Shown here piece by piece: positions 1-10,094 of a DNA stretch of 64,000 nt (position 1 is its first letter; each line of letters starts with the position of its first letter). The position numbers and the translations under genes were made by a program. The DNA comes from Legionellaceae bacterium UBA6148 (GTDB taxonomy: Bacteria > Pseudomonadota > Gammaproteobacteria > Legionellales > Legionellaceae), in contig DIUW01000055.1 of assembly GCA_002423125.1 (NCBI GenBank), forward strand, positions 308-64,307, in the 5' to 3' direction. Below the pieces are notes generated by a model that searched no databases, was not told the origin of the DNA, and saw nothing but the letters and a program-made list of their open reading frames with translations.

Positions 1-93
1 GCGAGCTTTAGTCGCGCTTAATGTCCGGGATCCAGGCTTGGCACCCATCCAATGCGACAATGGATCCCGGACATTAAGCAGACCTAAACTCGC
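1..93. repeat. Palindromic intergenic element
   Basis: A perfect 19-bp inverted repeat lies at 16-34 and 61-79, beginning GCTTAATGTCCGGGATCCA. Outer arms at 1-10 and 85-93 (GCGAG..TTTA against TAAACTCGC) extend the pairing, so almost the whole stretch can fold into one hairpin with a 26-nt loop. It lies downstream of the small minus-strand exported peptide gene and could act as a terminator or be a dispersed palindrome. No second copy with the same core was noticed in this window. Confidence 0.7.
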
Positions 94-186
94 AGGCTCG
101 TTAAGGCCTGCTAAATTCCGGGACGACAGTCAAAAACTGCGTAATTGAGTTTAAATAAACAAACAGCCTTACTAGCAGGTTGTCGA

Positions 187-411
187 TTAACTTCCTTGGC
201 AAGGCGCTGGTTGGCAAGGTGCTGGATCAGCTTTGCAAGGTGCTGCTTTGCAAGATGCCGCTTTACAAGGAGCAGCAGTGCAAGGCGCTGCAGTGCAAGG
301 TGCTGCAGTAGTCGCTGGTGTAGTAGCGTCAGCTGCATAAGCCATAGGAGCAATAGTCGCTGCGGATAACGTTGTTAACAGTGTTGCAACAGCAAGAGTT
401 GTTTTTTTCAT
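187..411 (-). CDS. Small exported Cys-repeat peptide
   Basis: This encodes a 74-residue protein not assigned to a named family. Residues 1-26 form a clear Sec signal peptide (MKKTT start, hydrophobic core, likely cleavage at AYA|AD). The mature part is almost entirely a low-complexity array of APC/ASC triplets spaced about five residues apart, with seven cysteines, interleaved with Thr, Lys and Gln. A regular C-x4-C ladder suggests metal binding, a redox buffer or disulfide cross-linking in the envelope; that is inference. The start was chosen at 411 because AAAGGA sits 7 nt upstream of this ATG, whereas the ATG six codons upstream has no ribosome site. The repeat is also visible in DNA as GGTGCTGC-type units on the plus strand, so copy number could vary. 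It stands alone, with hairpins on both sides. Confidence 0.7.
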   Translation of the reverse strand: MKKTTLAVATLLTTLSAATIAPMAYAADATTPATTAAPCTAAPCTAAPCKAASCKAAPCKADPAPCQPAPCQGS

Positions 412-758
412 GAGATAATCCTTTGTCATAAGTTAATAAGAAAACACGTACAGCTTATTCCATTCTACCAATATATACGAATGCTTCCAGTAGATTATAG
501 ACAAAATTAAAAAAAATGCTCTTACTCGATGTGGCAAACGCTGGTTTGATGAGATACAAACATATACTGCGCGCCGTCTCGAAGCCAGGGGGACTGTGCC
601 AAGGCTTCGAGACGGCGCATCAGTGTACGTCTTTACAACCACGCACTTGTGTATGCGCCTCCTCAGCCCGAACGGATCTGGAGTTACACTAAAAACTGCG
701 CAATAGTATATAAAAAATCGGGTGATGACGCCGTGAGAAACGAACGAAGGACGCTGAC
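412..758. other. Gene-free stretch with a hairpin
   Basis: No convincing gene is visible. At 571-586 and 603-618 there is a perfect 16-bp inverted repeat (GCGCCGTCTCGAAGCC) with a 16-nt loop, which could be a transposon-like palindrome or a terminator. The sequence near 690-715 (AAAAACTGCGCAATAG) loosely resembles 127-145 (AAAAACTGCGTAATTG) beyond the small exported peptide gene. The part next to 412 must carry the promoter of that gene, but no clear -35/-10 pair could be assigned. Confidence 0.5.
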
Positions 759-1469
759 CTAAAAATACCCAGCGCCCAACACGTCCGAAAATATATTTTC
801 TTCTACGCTTACTCCCTGACTAGGAGTTTGAGCGCTTTGAACGGTCTTCTGAGTGTCCGCAAAAAATAGCTGAGGACTTTCTTGCTGATATGCTTTTTGC
901 TTTGTGGTTGTTCTGTTCTCTTGACCCGGATTAATATAGCCATTTTCTAACAATTCACCATATCCCAGAGTACAGCCTAGATGTTTTTGCTTCAGCCCTT
1001 TTGCAAAAAAACAAGCAGCGGTAATATAATCTGGTTTCTCATCAGGGCAGCCTTGTCCTTGCATAGACAGCATGCCTAATCCATAAGTTGCTAAACTCCA
1101 CCAGTCACCTAAATTTAGAGCACGTTCATATAATGCTTTTGCTGCAGCAAAATGGGGGATATTCCCTGGCTCACCATGCCCATGTTCATACATTTGTGCG
1201 CGAAATATCATTGCTAAAACATTGTTTCTTTTCACGGCCTGATCATAATACTTAATAATATTGCTAATAGGAGAGTCTGTGCGCATTTCTAACAGGTTAC
1301 CTAATAGCAAAAAAGCAAAACCTGAGTGATCATCGTCTCGAATCATGTGCTGACATTGAAGCTGGACATATTGAAATTCTTTATCAGTCAGCGTGTCAAT
1401 ATTGAACCATGCATTCCATGCGTCTTCATTCCCCAGGAGGGCGGACATCACTATTTCTTTTAATAACAT
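759..1469 (-). CDS. Sel1-like repeat protein
   Basis: This is an alpha-helical repeat protein of about 236 residues. The middle carries Sel1/TPR-type helix pairs, for example AKALYERALNLGDWWSLATY followed by GLGMLSMQGQG, then a second unit ending YGELLENGYINPG. Sel1 repeats are protein-interaction scaffolds and are common in Legionella-type secreted effectors. No signal peptide or membrane segment is seen. The N-terminus (LLGNEDAWNAWFNIDTLTD) is a helical lead-in. Several starts are possible: GTG at 1502, ATG at 1475 or 1469, ATG at 1448. The one at 1469 was chosen because TAGAG lies 6 nt upstream and a TATAAT-like -10 box sits at 1504-1509 on the same strand, placing transcription start just inside the longest frame. 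The C-terminal 40 residues look disordered. An effector or host-interaction role is inferred only from the repeat type. Confidence 0.65.
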   Translation of the reverse strand: MLLKEIVMSALLGNEDAWNAWFNIDTLTDKEFQYVQLQCQHMIRDDDHSGFAFLLLGNLLEMRTDSPISNIIKYYDQAVKRNNVLAMIFRAQMYEHGHGEPGNIPHFAAAKALYERALNLGDWWSLATYGLGMLSMQGQGCPDEKPDYITAACFFAKGLKQKHLGCTLGYGELLENGYINPGQENRTTTKQKAYQQESPQLFFADTQKTVQSAQTPSQGVSVEENIFSDVLGAGYF

Positions 1470-1591
1470 ATACATCTCTATCGATACAAAATAAAAGTGC
1501 ACTCATTATATCGCACATATTTATTTTTTACTATTATTGAGTAAATAATCAGCTCTAATTGTTCTCAGTATAAACCTTTTTCCAGGTTAAA

Positions 1592-4500
1592 TCACACCCC
1601 TTTTAAGTTCAATTTTAGAGCCTCTTGCAGTTGAATTTCATTGGGCTTTCGGGTAGCAAATAATCCAGCACCGATAAGTCCAGAGGCTATGCCAACGCCT
1701 CCTATTGAGGCGGTCATATAGGAAGTCCCTAAGCTTATTCCAGCAATAGCAATGGGAGTTCCAAAGAAGTGAGTGGCTACGGCAAAGGCAAGACTTGCTA
1801 CAATGAGTAGTGCACCCGCTATTCCAAGCAATAAGCCTCCCAATTTTTTTACGTGCGACGTTTTGGCATGTGATAATTCGACTATTTTAGCCCCCTGGTC
1901 GACGCAAGCTTGCGCTTTTTGGGCTAAAATTTGTGGATTAATATTGTGTCCTTGCGAGCAGCTAATCGCATCATAAGTAACGTGTAGTGTTTGAGTTAAA
2001 TCAGCACGAGCCATCCCGACAGGCATATTGTTATCTAATTTTTCTGTAAGCTTCAGTATTTTCTCTCCATGTTTTCTAATAGGCGAGTTTTTAGGAAGAG
2101 GCCTAATGATTTCACTCAGGGCTATTCTTGTCGATGTATAATCCGAAGGTGCTGATATGGTTTCCTCGACAGCTTGTTGTGACTCAGCGGCTTGTTCTGG
2201 CGGGGGGCATGGTTTTGGTTTAGCAAATAGCCCAGATTGACTTTTATCAACTATGTCTCCCCGATCATCAGAAGGAAGCGGTTCTGGTGTGATCATTGCT
2301 GATTGAGCGGTGGATTCAGGTTGCTGATTCAACAAGGCTGGCTTAGGTAAAAAGTCTTCTCCTGAAACATGTTCTGCTGTTTTCTCTCGTGTCAGCACCT
2401 TACCTTGAATCTTTTTTGCAAGCGCAACCAATAAGGTTACATCTCCTTGTTTTTCCTGTTTTATCATTTGTTGCTGCAAAACAGGGATATGATCGGGCTT
2501 CAACCAAACGTATTTTTTCTTCTCTGCCAACAAAACAACGTCACCATCAAATACACTCATTTGTTCTTTTAACATTTGGTACGACACATTCTCAGCAAGG
2601 TTGGTCGGCCTAACGCCTGCTAAAGCCAAATGACATCCAGTCGTTTCCAGCCAAATTTGGCACGATGGTGAATTTAGAGTGTCCGCTGCTAAACGTTTGG
2701 CTAGAACCTCGGCCTCTTCTTGACTGACAATCAAGCCGTGTACTGCATCAGTATCGGTTGATTTCCAAAATAACGTGGCAAAAACAGGTTTTTGTGACAT
2801 GTTACTGTGCAAAACATTCATCGTTTGGCGATCGTGAATCATATAAAAATCGGTAGAAAGCCATAAACGATCGGACCAATCCATCTTCGCAGCATGTGGC
2901 GAATTGTTCCAAATAAACGCCAAGCGATGATGCGTTGCATCATTTCCTGTTAAGTCACCATCCGCATCAACTGATAATACATTGGCCCAAGCGAGGTCTG
3001 GGGCACGCGCTTTCAACAATTCGTCGCGCGGCTCAGTTTGCTGCTCTATCCTCAACTCAACCTGTACTTGTGTTTCCTGCTGTTGTTCAATGCTAACTTC
3101 TGTGCCTAATGACAAACTGGTTTGTTGATTTTCACGACAGGAAGTCATTGCTTGTTGAATGATCGCATCACATTGTTTTTCGATAGAGGCGTGCGTTTCA
3201 TATCGTGAATCAAGTATATCGCAGCCTGACTCATGCATTGCTTTGTCCCAAGCTTCTACTACATTCTTTTTTATGTGCAGCAAAATGTCTGTTGTTTTTT
3301 CTTCTTCTTCTCCATAATGAGCGGGTAATACCGTTAAATTCTCACCCACTAATAATGATTGAAAAATAGGAAATAAACGAATACTGGTTTGCGCATCCCT
3401 ATCTAAAAGGCGTTGTTCAAAATCGTTTTGAACAACATCTAATAATTGCTTGCAAGCCGATTTAAACACATCATTAGCCAATTTATCGTGCTCAAATTGT
3501 TCCAGGCAGGTATATAAATCATCTAAAGTAGGTGCCCGACCTAATTTCTCTTTCAGTGCGTGAGAAATCACAATTTCGATGGTTTGTCCTGTAAATAATT
3601 GACGCATGCGCATCACTGCTTGTAAAAAATCGCTGCACGTTGTTGTTACATCAACCGTCACACGTGCACGCGCTTCTCGTGCTTGCAAAATATCCATCCC
3701 GGTTGCATTGGTTTGTGCGTAATAGGTAAAACGATCATCCGGTTTAACGTGCAAATATTTTTCAATAACGGCCGCATCTGTGGATGGAAGCATGACGATC
3801 TCTTCCTCTGTGCCGCCCACTTTCCAAGCGACCAACTGATCTTCTTTAAAAAATAACACATATTGAATGGTTGTTCCTTGAAGGTGTTGAGCCAATTCAA
3901 AAGCAACGTGTTGATTACTTTTTCCGCGTTCATGTGCTCCAATATCAATGAGCGCAGAAATACCGTGATAGTCGTTCTTTTCTCCACGGGTCATCATCAC
4001 GGTTTCTTTCTTTTTCAAGCAATCTTTAATTTTATTTCTAACACCAAAACTTGTCGCTTGATTGAAATGAATGCTCTTAGCAAAGGTGGGATGGCTGCCT
4101 AAAGTACCACTGACCCCTTGGATACGATGAACCAAATGGGTTAAATGAATCGCGTTACTGGTGAGTTTATGGGGGTATATCTTGATAGAAGGCAAAATAT
4201 TTTCTTGTAGTGCATAGCGAATAAATTTTTTATTAAGTTGAAAATGAAGATAAAATGCTCTTAAGGCACGATCATTCGCAACATCCATCGTTTTAAGTGC
4301 ATGCGGTAAGGATGCTTTTTCACCGGTGGTTAATACATCCAAGCAAGCTTGGTATTGTTTAGCTGCTTCGGATTGGGTACTCAAACAATCTTGTTGATCG
4401 GACTTTTTCCATGCGCGCATCATGCTCCTAAACACGACAAAAGAGACGCCCTTAAGATGCGTCATTTGTATCGTATAATTCATTGACTCAACAAAGTTTT

Positions 4501-7500
4501 CAAATAAACGCGTCGTGGGCACGTTGTTTCCCGCATAAGGAATCGCAATGGATACATCCTCTGATAAAGATGGGCCATAACGCTCATCTGCTTTGCTTTT
4601 AAGCGTTGTTCGTAAAAAAACACGCCATTGTGCGGTCAATAAATGGTTTGATTTTTCTGAGTATAGGGATAGATCATGCTGCTTTAAGTAGCATGATTCA
4701 TAATAATTTATGAGCCTATCTATCAATATTTCTGGATGATATAACATGGACGGGTTCGCTAAAAAATCTGACAACGATTTTCCGTTCAGTACAAACAAAA
4801 TATCTTCTTCATCTTCTATTGCAATAGGGGTGGATTCTAAAAAATCAAATAAATAAAGTGCTGTATCAATGTTTTCCGAATCAATCGATCTTTTTTCACC
4901 AATGGAATAATTGAGTTCAACATTAATATCCAATACCTTATGAAGTTCATCAGCAATCACATCGGCTTTGTTTTTAAACAAGGTCGCGATGTCTTTCAAA
5001 ATATTTAATTGTTCAACAATAACCGAATATTCTGGCGAGCTTTCGTGATAATAGAGCGCTTGGTACAAGAGTTCTCGTCGTTTTAAATACAACGACTGCA
5101 AACTGCCTGGTGCCATAACCAACCCTTTTCTTTGCAAAATGATGTCTTCAAAATCGGCTAAATAATGCCTTAAACTCGCAGCATCACACGGACTATTGCG
5201 ATCAAATTGAAAGAATATAATCTCTTGGTCGTATACCGTTTTTGCGGTGTATTTTAAATCTTGATATTCCGTCTGAAGCAACGCATCAGGGACCAATACC
5301 ATGGCCAAACGAGTTCCATCAGCCTTTAAAAAAATGGATTCGGGTAAAATGACTTTGGTTTTTCCTTCACCCATCATCAGTTGTTCTGCGCGATTGCTAG
5401 AGTCACCGGGTTGGGTTAAACGATCAATCATCGCCCATTGTGGATGTCGCACTGTCTTGCTGGTCTGATGCTGAAATAATCCTAAAGCAGGATGTGCTTC
5501 AAGTGGAGCAAGCTCTAACACCCTTCCTGCAAAATATAATTTTTTTTCTGCTTGTTCAAAACGATCGGTGGTTGCATTGATATCGGTTAGTGCTTTTAAA
5601 ATATGTTGATATTGCCGATACAAAAAAACGTGTCTCAAAAAATCGCTTAATGTGCGCCGAATCATCGGTACTCTAGTCGATGGAACATAGCGACGAGTTA
5701 AATAACCTTCATCGATTCCCAATGCGTATTGTAATAGCAAACGATCGAGGTCAATCGGTGCTTGCTTACCACTGAATTGATCCACCCGCATCGATAATAA
5801 ATCTTGCAATGCTATTGGTAAAAAGGTGGCGTGCTGTTTCAGCTCAATGGATAAATCAACAATATCTGTCGATAAGCCGCCTAGCATTGACTTAATCACC
5901 GTCATGCTTTCACGAAGATTGAATGTTGGCGGTATGCTTGCTAACAGTTGCTCGCGATACAATTGATCTAATTCATCTAATTGTTTATCAACCGCATCAT
6001 AACCATTTCTTTTTTCTAAGGCGGTCTTCTTCTCAAACGATCGAATGACTCGTTGCCGTGCAATTTGATGAGCGTCAAAGTATTGGCTTAAGGTGTGCGA
6101 CAAAGAGACTAACGTTTTAGGTAATTCATAAAGTTTTATACGCCGTTTTTGAAGTGAACTATCGTCAACAGCATGTAATAATTGGGCTCTATTCTGCGCA
6201 ATCAGGCATTTTTTAATTTGATGCCAGCGTAGTACCACAACACCCGACTGACTTAAAATGGGCGCACTTGGTTTTTGCGTATTGTCTTGCAAGTTACGTT
6301 TGCAAAAACCATGCTTTTCATCCGATACAATACTCCATAACGATCGTTTTTTTAATGTTGATTCATCAGAATATTTCATACACTCGTCAACAACGGCTTG
6401 GTAAGATGCTTTAAAGTCGTCTGGATAATCCAATGCCTTTAGTAAAACAATAGCGATTGATAATCGGTTACGTCGTTTATCTAACGCGGCTTCAGAATCC
6501 AAGGTGCCTAAAGGTGTCGTTTTTTTCAAAGCCTCATTTAAATCTTCGCTAGCAATAATTGTTTCCACACAAAATGTTCTTAAACGGCTTCTCTCCACCG
6601 GATAGGCTTTAGCTTCCTCAAGGGCCAAACAAACAAAGTGTTTCAGTTGCATCATCAAGACATCATCGATCATATTTAAAGAGAGTTGATGGCAGGCTGT
6701 TTTAAATCCCTCCTGCTTATCTGGGGATGCCATTAAAGTCCTGATAGTCTGTAATGTACCCACTCTAGGCTCAATTTCATCAGATTTAATTGCATGGGAG
6801 ATGACAACGCAGCGTATAGCCTGTAATTCAGCGGGTAATAACGTTTCATTACTTTTTAAAACAGCATTTTTGATGGAGTCATCATTCAATCGATACAACG
6901 AATTGGTAATTTTACGACCTGACTCATCCAGAAAAGCATAACTTAACTTGTCAGCATAGCTTGATGAAACATAGATAATTTTAGGTTCAACGACGATATC
7001 GTCTAGGTTACCCTGCACTTTAAGAACCTGGTATTCCTCATACAATCGATTAATCGGCTCATATTGCCTGAGCGGCCAAACGGGTTGAATAATATGCCCG
7101 TCATATTTCGCGGTATGTTGCGTGATAAAATGTTGCATGGGGGGTTCGCTTGCATGATGAAATAGGTGTGGTTTTTTTGCGTAGACAAGCCCCAGATAAC
7201 CGCTATGTTGTTTGACGACCAGCAATTGGATGCAATCTTGTTGTTGCTCTTGTTTCATTGTTTCGATACGCAAATAAATATCGGAGGCAATCATGGCGAG
7301 ATCATGTGTCGGTAATTTTTTGTCGTCGCTTAAATGGTCGCTCAATCGATGGTATTGGTTATAAATATCTATCGTGAAATCAATTAATCGTTGGTTAGAT
7401 AAAAAATCACGCACCTCTTGAGATGGTCGTTTTTTTAATGCGGGATCACGATCAAGCTGCCTTAAGAGCAACAACGCTTTTAGCTGAATAACAAGCAGCA

Positions 7501-10081
7501 TCGGTGTCACAATGGCATTTTTATCGGGTATAAAAACGGGTTCTTTTGCTGTTTGCTGATTAGGGGATAATGTTGCTGGTAATTTCTCACATAACCATTG
7601 TAAATAAATCAACTCTTCTGGTTGACCTTGAGGTGTATAATGGCTGATTATTTCATAAGCACGATCAAAGGCATAACGTCCACAATATAGATAGGCAAGG
7701 TATAAGCCGTCTGTTGAGCAGGTCTCCGCTGTTAAACGACCTTGCCTATTAAAATGAAAAACGGCGTATTTTTTTTCTAACGTCAGATTATCGTGCAACA
7801 TTCTTTGCACATCGTGCTTTAAATGATAATGCACATCGGCTATGGTTTCTTTTTCATGAGACTCTTGTTTATAAAAAGGTCTAATCGGTACAAGATACAA
7901 ACGATCGGTCTTTGACGCATCGGGATGACCCAGCCAAATGCCAGTATCAAACGGTGTTTCATTATCCGGTATGACCGTATAATCATGCGGCGCATAGTGA
8001 ACCATCACGCCTGATTTTGATGAAAAATGCCCTGATAATCCATAATAAGGCAGCTCGAATTGATGCGTGTCGGGTTGATCTTCCAGCTGTACCACAGCAA
8101 TCATCGAAGGTTTTTCAAATGCGCCGAGTGCCTGTAGGATATGGGTTCGCGCATCGCCATCTAAACAAAATAGGCCTTTAGGGCGCAGCCAGTGTAATTG
8201 GCTTTCTTTAAACTCACCTACCTGTTTAAATTCGTGTTTATCGTTAATTTGCATGATCAAGGTATGATCGCCACCCTCACTGATCCAAACAAATTGATCG
8301 CCTTGCTGTAATACCCGTGGTAAGCAATCATCTGCTCGGTATTGATACCAAAGATCATGCATTTTTTTAAAGAGCTGTTTATCAGATAAACAATAGGTGT
8401 CGTTACGCCATTCAAACTGATACGTTGTTTCATTCAGTTTGATAGCGGGTGGATCGTATTCGCTGCCAATGACTGTTTGATAAACCGTATGCTGATGTCT
8501 TAAAAAGGTAGGAATACGAACGAGGCTGTTTTCACCTACAGTAATTTGAGCATCTAACAAACGAACACCAATTTTTTGTTGCTGAGAATCAAAATAAGTA
8601 TAGGTACCTTGTGATGCTGTTTCCGAAATTCTCACTTGAAAAGGCGATTGATCCTGTAATAATTTTCCTAGAACGTCGGTTAATGCTTCTCGCACTGCGT
8701 CTGGATCTAATAACAATAAATTTAAAATGAGGGGTTCAAAACTTTCATCCTCCGTCTTTGTAATCGTGCCGGGTATACGATCCTGCGCGTGTTCTTTCAG
8801 GGTAAGATAGGAAAACAAACAGTCAATGAGCAAAGCACGATTTTCGGGTAAGGATAATGCTTCCGGTGTATATCGCCTCATGATGTTACAAAATAACAAA
8901 CGCTGTAGTTCGGTTTGCATAGGCTCTGATTTGTCATGCAAAATCCAATAACGGACATCCTCATCAATGATTTGATAATAGGCGTGATACGCTATTTTAT
9001 CTGGATGAGCCGTGATGACATAACCCAGCATCCAACTGGTTAATTTAATTAAAAAGAAACCTCGATACGACAATTGGGAGGTATCGCGTGACAAATCACC
9101 CAGCGCAATGCCTTTTTGGTATAAGGTTTGGATGGCTAATAAAAAATTTGCTCCATGAGCCAACGCCTTATCCATTACATTGGGTTGAAACAAAGAAAAC
9201 AATAAATAGAATTGATCATCGCGTTCTTCTAATAAATGCATATGCTGCGTAAAATAATCTAATAATTGCACCGCTTGCAATGGTAATGCCGTGCGTAAAT
9301 GGCGTTGAGTTTTACTTTGCGCACGTTCTGCCAGTAAACAAATTTGATTCGAGGTATAGGGTTTTTTCACCACATCATGAAATAGCGGATCGCAATTAAA
9401 TTGAGATTGCTTGCCGCTTCCTTGTGCGACTTGATTGATCCCATCTTTTAAAGTGTAGCGGTGCGTGTAGCGCCAGGGTGAGTCATCCTCTGTATCGCGA
9501 TAAGGAGTCGCAAGTAAATCATACTCGTGACCATAACCTGTGAGTGATGTAACCGCCCATAATCCATAGCGGTTGCTAATCCAAAATGCTGCTGTCCCCA
9601 AAGAAGCAGTAGAACCATACAATAGGGCCTTTGTACCCAATACAATAGTAAGATCGGTGTGATAATGGATGCGCATCAATTGCTTTAACTTAGGTGTTTT
9701 GGGCCATTGAATACCTTCAACTTTTTGCATTTTCCAAGCCGACTCAACCATAAAAATCGCCATCAGACCGTTTTGCAATAATGCAAGCTCTAAATCAGAT
9801 TCTAAACCGCAACGGGAGCGAACAGATAAGGTATGCTCTTTAAACAACGTTTCTAAGGCTTCTTTTTCTTCCTTAAAATAAGGGGTCTGCATCAGCTGAA
9901 TATAATGTTTGATTAAAATTTGCCCCATTAACTGTATACCATTCCGGCGAAGTGCATTAAAATCATGGTGGTAGTCAATGTAATACTCATTCAACGATTG
10001 AAATAAATGGGATAGGTTAGGATCAGTGCTGCTTAAGAAAAAATCGCGTTGCATTTTTTCGCTAATCATCCAGTGTTGCAT
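1592..10081 (-). CDS. Giant DExH-type ATPase, DUF3638/DUF3645-like
   Basis: A 2829-residue protein. Residues 1-1500 are mostly helical and unrecognised. At about residue 1570 there is a Walker A motif in MMGEGKTKVILPE; at about 1712 a DExH-type box, IADELHKVLDINVELNYSIG; at about 2040 the segment YHGISALIDIGAHERGKSN; and at about 2160 a motif VI-like QAVMRMRQLFTGQ. Their order and spacing match superfamily-2 helicase-like ATPases, and the wording recalls the very large DUF3638/DUF3645 proteins known mainly from eukaryotes. A disordered Pro/Gln-rich linker lies near 2600-2650, and two long hydrophobic stretches at about 2740-2810 probably anchor the C-terminus in a membrane. The start at ATG 10081 lacks a good Shine-Dalgarno site; it lies 13 nt after the upstream gene, so translation may be coupled. 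Substrate and role are unknown. A secreted effector or a large defence/remodelling ATPase are both possible. Confidence 0.75.
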   Translation of the reverse strand: MQHWMISEKMQRDFFLSSTDPNLSHLFQSLNEYYIDYHHDFNALRRNGIQLMGQILIKHYIQLMQTPYFKEEKEALETLFKEHTLSVRSRCGLESDLELALLQNGLMAIFMVESAWKMQKVEGIQWPKTPKLKQLMRIHYHTDLTIVLGTKALLYGSTASLGTAAFWISNRYGLWAVTSLTGYGHEYDLLATPYRDTEDDSPWRYTHRYTLKDGINQVAQGSGKQSQFNCDPLFHDVVKKPYTSNQICLLAERAQSKTQRHLRTALPLQAVQLLDYFTQHMHLLEERDDQFYLLFSLFQPNVMDKALAHGANFLLAIQTLYQKGIALGDLSRDTSQLSYRGFFLIKLTSWMLGYVITAHPDKIAYHAYYQIIDEDVRYWILHDKSEPMQTELQRLLFCNIMRRYTPEALSLPENRALLIDCLFSYLTLKEHAQDRIPGTITKTEDESFEPLILNLLLLDPDAVREALTDVLGKLLQDQSPFQVRISETASQGTYTYFDSQQQKIGVRLLDAQITVGENSLVRIPTFLRHQHTVYQTVIGSEYDPPAIKLNETTYQFEWRNDTYCLSDKQLFKKMHDLWYQYRADDCLPRVLQQGDQFVWISEGGDHTLIMQINDKHEFKQVGEFKESQLHWLRPKGLFCLDGDARTHILQALGAFEKPSMIAVVQLEDQPDTHQFELPYYGLSGHFSSKSGVMVHYAPHDYTVIPDNETPFDTGIWLGHPDASKTDRLYLVPIRPFYKQESHEKETIADVHYHLKHDVQRMLHDNLTLEKKYAVFHFNRQGRLTAETCSTDGLYLAYLYCGRYAFDRAYEIISHYTPQGQPEELIYLQWLCEKLPATLSPNQQTAKEPVFIPDKNAIVTPMLLVIQLKALLLLRQLDRDPALKKRPSQEVRDFLSNQRLIDFTIDIYNQYHRLSDHLSDDKKLPTHDLAMIASDIYLRIETMKQEQQQDCIQLLVVKQHSGYLGLVYAKKPHLFHHASEPPMQHFITQHTAKYDGHIIQPVWPLRQYEPINRLYEEYQVLKVQGNLDDIVVEPKIIYVSSSYADKLSYAFLDESGRKITNSLYRLNDDSIKNAVLKSNETLLPAELQAIRCVVISHAIKSDEIEPRVGTLQTIRTLMASPDKQEGFKTACHQLSLNMIDDVLMMQLKHFVCLALEEAKAYPVERSRLRTFCVETIIASEDLNEALKKTTPLGTLDSEAALDKRRNRLSIAIVLLKALDYPDDFKASYQAVVDECMKYSDESTLKKRSLWSIVSDEKHGFCKRNLQDNTQKPSAPILSQSGVVVLRWHQIKKCLIAQNRAQLLHAVDDSSLQKRRIKLYELPKTLVSLSHTLSQYFDAHQIARQRVIRSFEKKTALEKRNGYDAVDKQLDELDQLYREQLLASIPPTFNLRESMTVIKSMLGGLSTDIVDLSIELKQHATFLPIALQDLLSMRVDQFSGKQAPIDLDRLLLQYALGIDEGYLTRRYVPSTRVPMIRRTLSDFLRHVFLYRQYQHILKALTDINATTDRFEQAEKKLYFAGRVLELAPLEAHPALGLFQHQTSKTVRHPQWAMIDRLTQPGDSSNRAEQLMMGEGKTKVILPESIFLKADGTRLAMVLVPDALLQTEYQDLKYTAKTVYDQEIIFFQFDRNSPCDAASLRHYLADFEDIILQRKGLVMAPGSLQSLYLKRRELLYQALYYHESSPEYSVIVEQLNILKDIATLFKNKADVIADELHKVLDINVELNYSIGEKRSIDSENIDTALYLFDFLESTPIAIEDEEDILFVLNGKSLSDFLANPSMLYHPEILIDRLINYYESCYLKQHDLSLYSEKSNHLLTAQWRVFLRTTLKSKADERYGPSLSEDVSIAIPYAGNNVPTTRLFENFVESMNYTIQMTHLKGVSFVVFRSMMRAWKKSDQQDCLSTQSEAAKQYQACLDVLTTGEKASLPHALKTMDVANDRALRAFYLHFQLNKKFIRYALQENILPSIKIYPHKLTSNAIHLTHLVHRIQGVSGTLGSHPTFAKSIHFNQATSFGVRNKIKDCLKKKETVMMTRGEKNDYHGISALIDIGAHERGKSNQHVAFELAQHLQGTTIQYVLFFKEDQLVAWKVGGTEEEIVMLPSTDAAVIEKYLHVKPDDRFTYYAQTNATGMDILQAREARARVTVDVTTTCSDFLQAVMRMRQLFTGQTIEIVISHALKEKLGRAPTLDDLYTCLEQFEHDKLANDVFKSACKQLLDVVQNDFEQRLLDRDAQTSIRLFPIFQSLLVGENLTVLPAHYGEEEEKTTDILLHIKKNVVEAWDKAMHESGCDILDSRYETHASIEKQCDAIIQQAMTSCRENQQTSLSLGTEVSIEQQQETQVQVELRIEQQTEPRDELLKARAPDLAWANVLSVDADGDLTGNDATHHRLAFIWNNSPHAAKMDWSDRLWLSTDFYMIHDRQTMNVLHSNMSQKPVFATLFWKSTDTDAVHGLIVSQEEAEVLAKRLAADTLNSPSCQIWLETTGCHLALAGVRPTNLAENVSYQMLKEQMSVFDGDVVLLAEKKKYVWLKPDHIPVLQQQMIKQEKQGDVTLLVALAKKIQGKVLTREKTAEHVSGEDFLPKPALLNQQPESTAQSAMITPEPLPSDDRGDIVDKSQSGLFAKPKPCPPPEQAAESQQAVEETISAPSDYTSTRIALSEIIRPLPKNSPIRKHGEKILKLTEKLDNNMPVGMARADLTQTLHVTYDAISCSQGHNINPQILAQKAQACVDQGAKIVELSHAKTSHVKKLGGLLLGIAGALLIVASLAFAVATHFFGTPIAIAGISLGTSYMTASIGGVGIASGLIGAGLFATRKPNEIQLQEALKLNLKGV

Positions 10082-10094
10082 GTAAGCCGTATAA

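Noticed and set aside
145..369. Plus-strand Arg/Cys-rich frame opposite the small exported peptide
   Set aside because: It is the complement of the APC repeat. The minus strand has the signal peptide and ribosome site.
433..642. 69-codon minus-strand frame in the gene-free stretch
   Set aside because: It runs across the 571-618 hairpin, has no recognisable domain and no good start.
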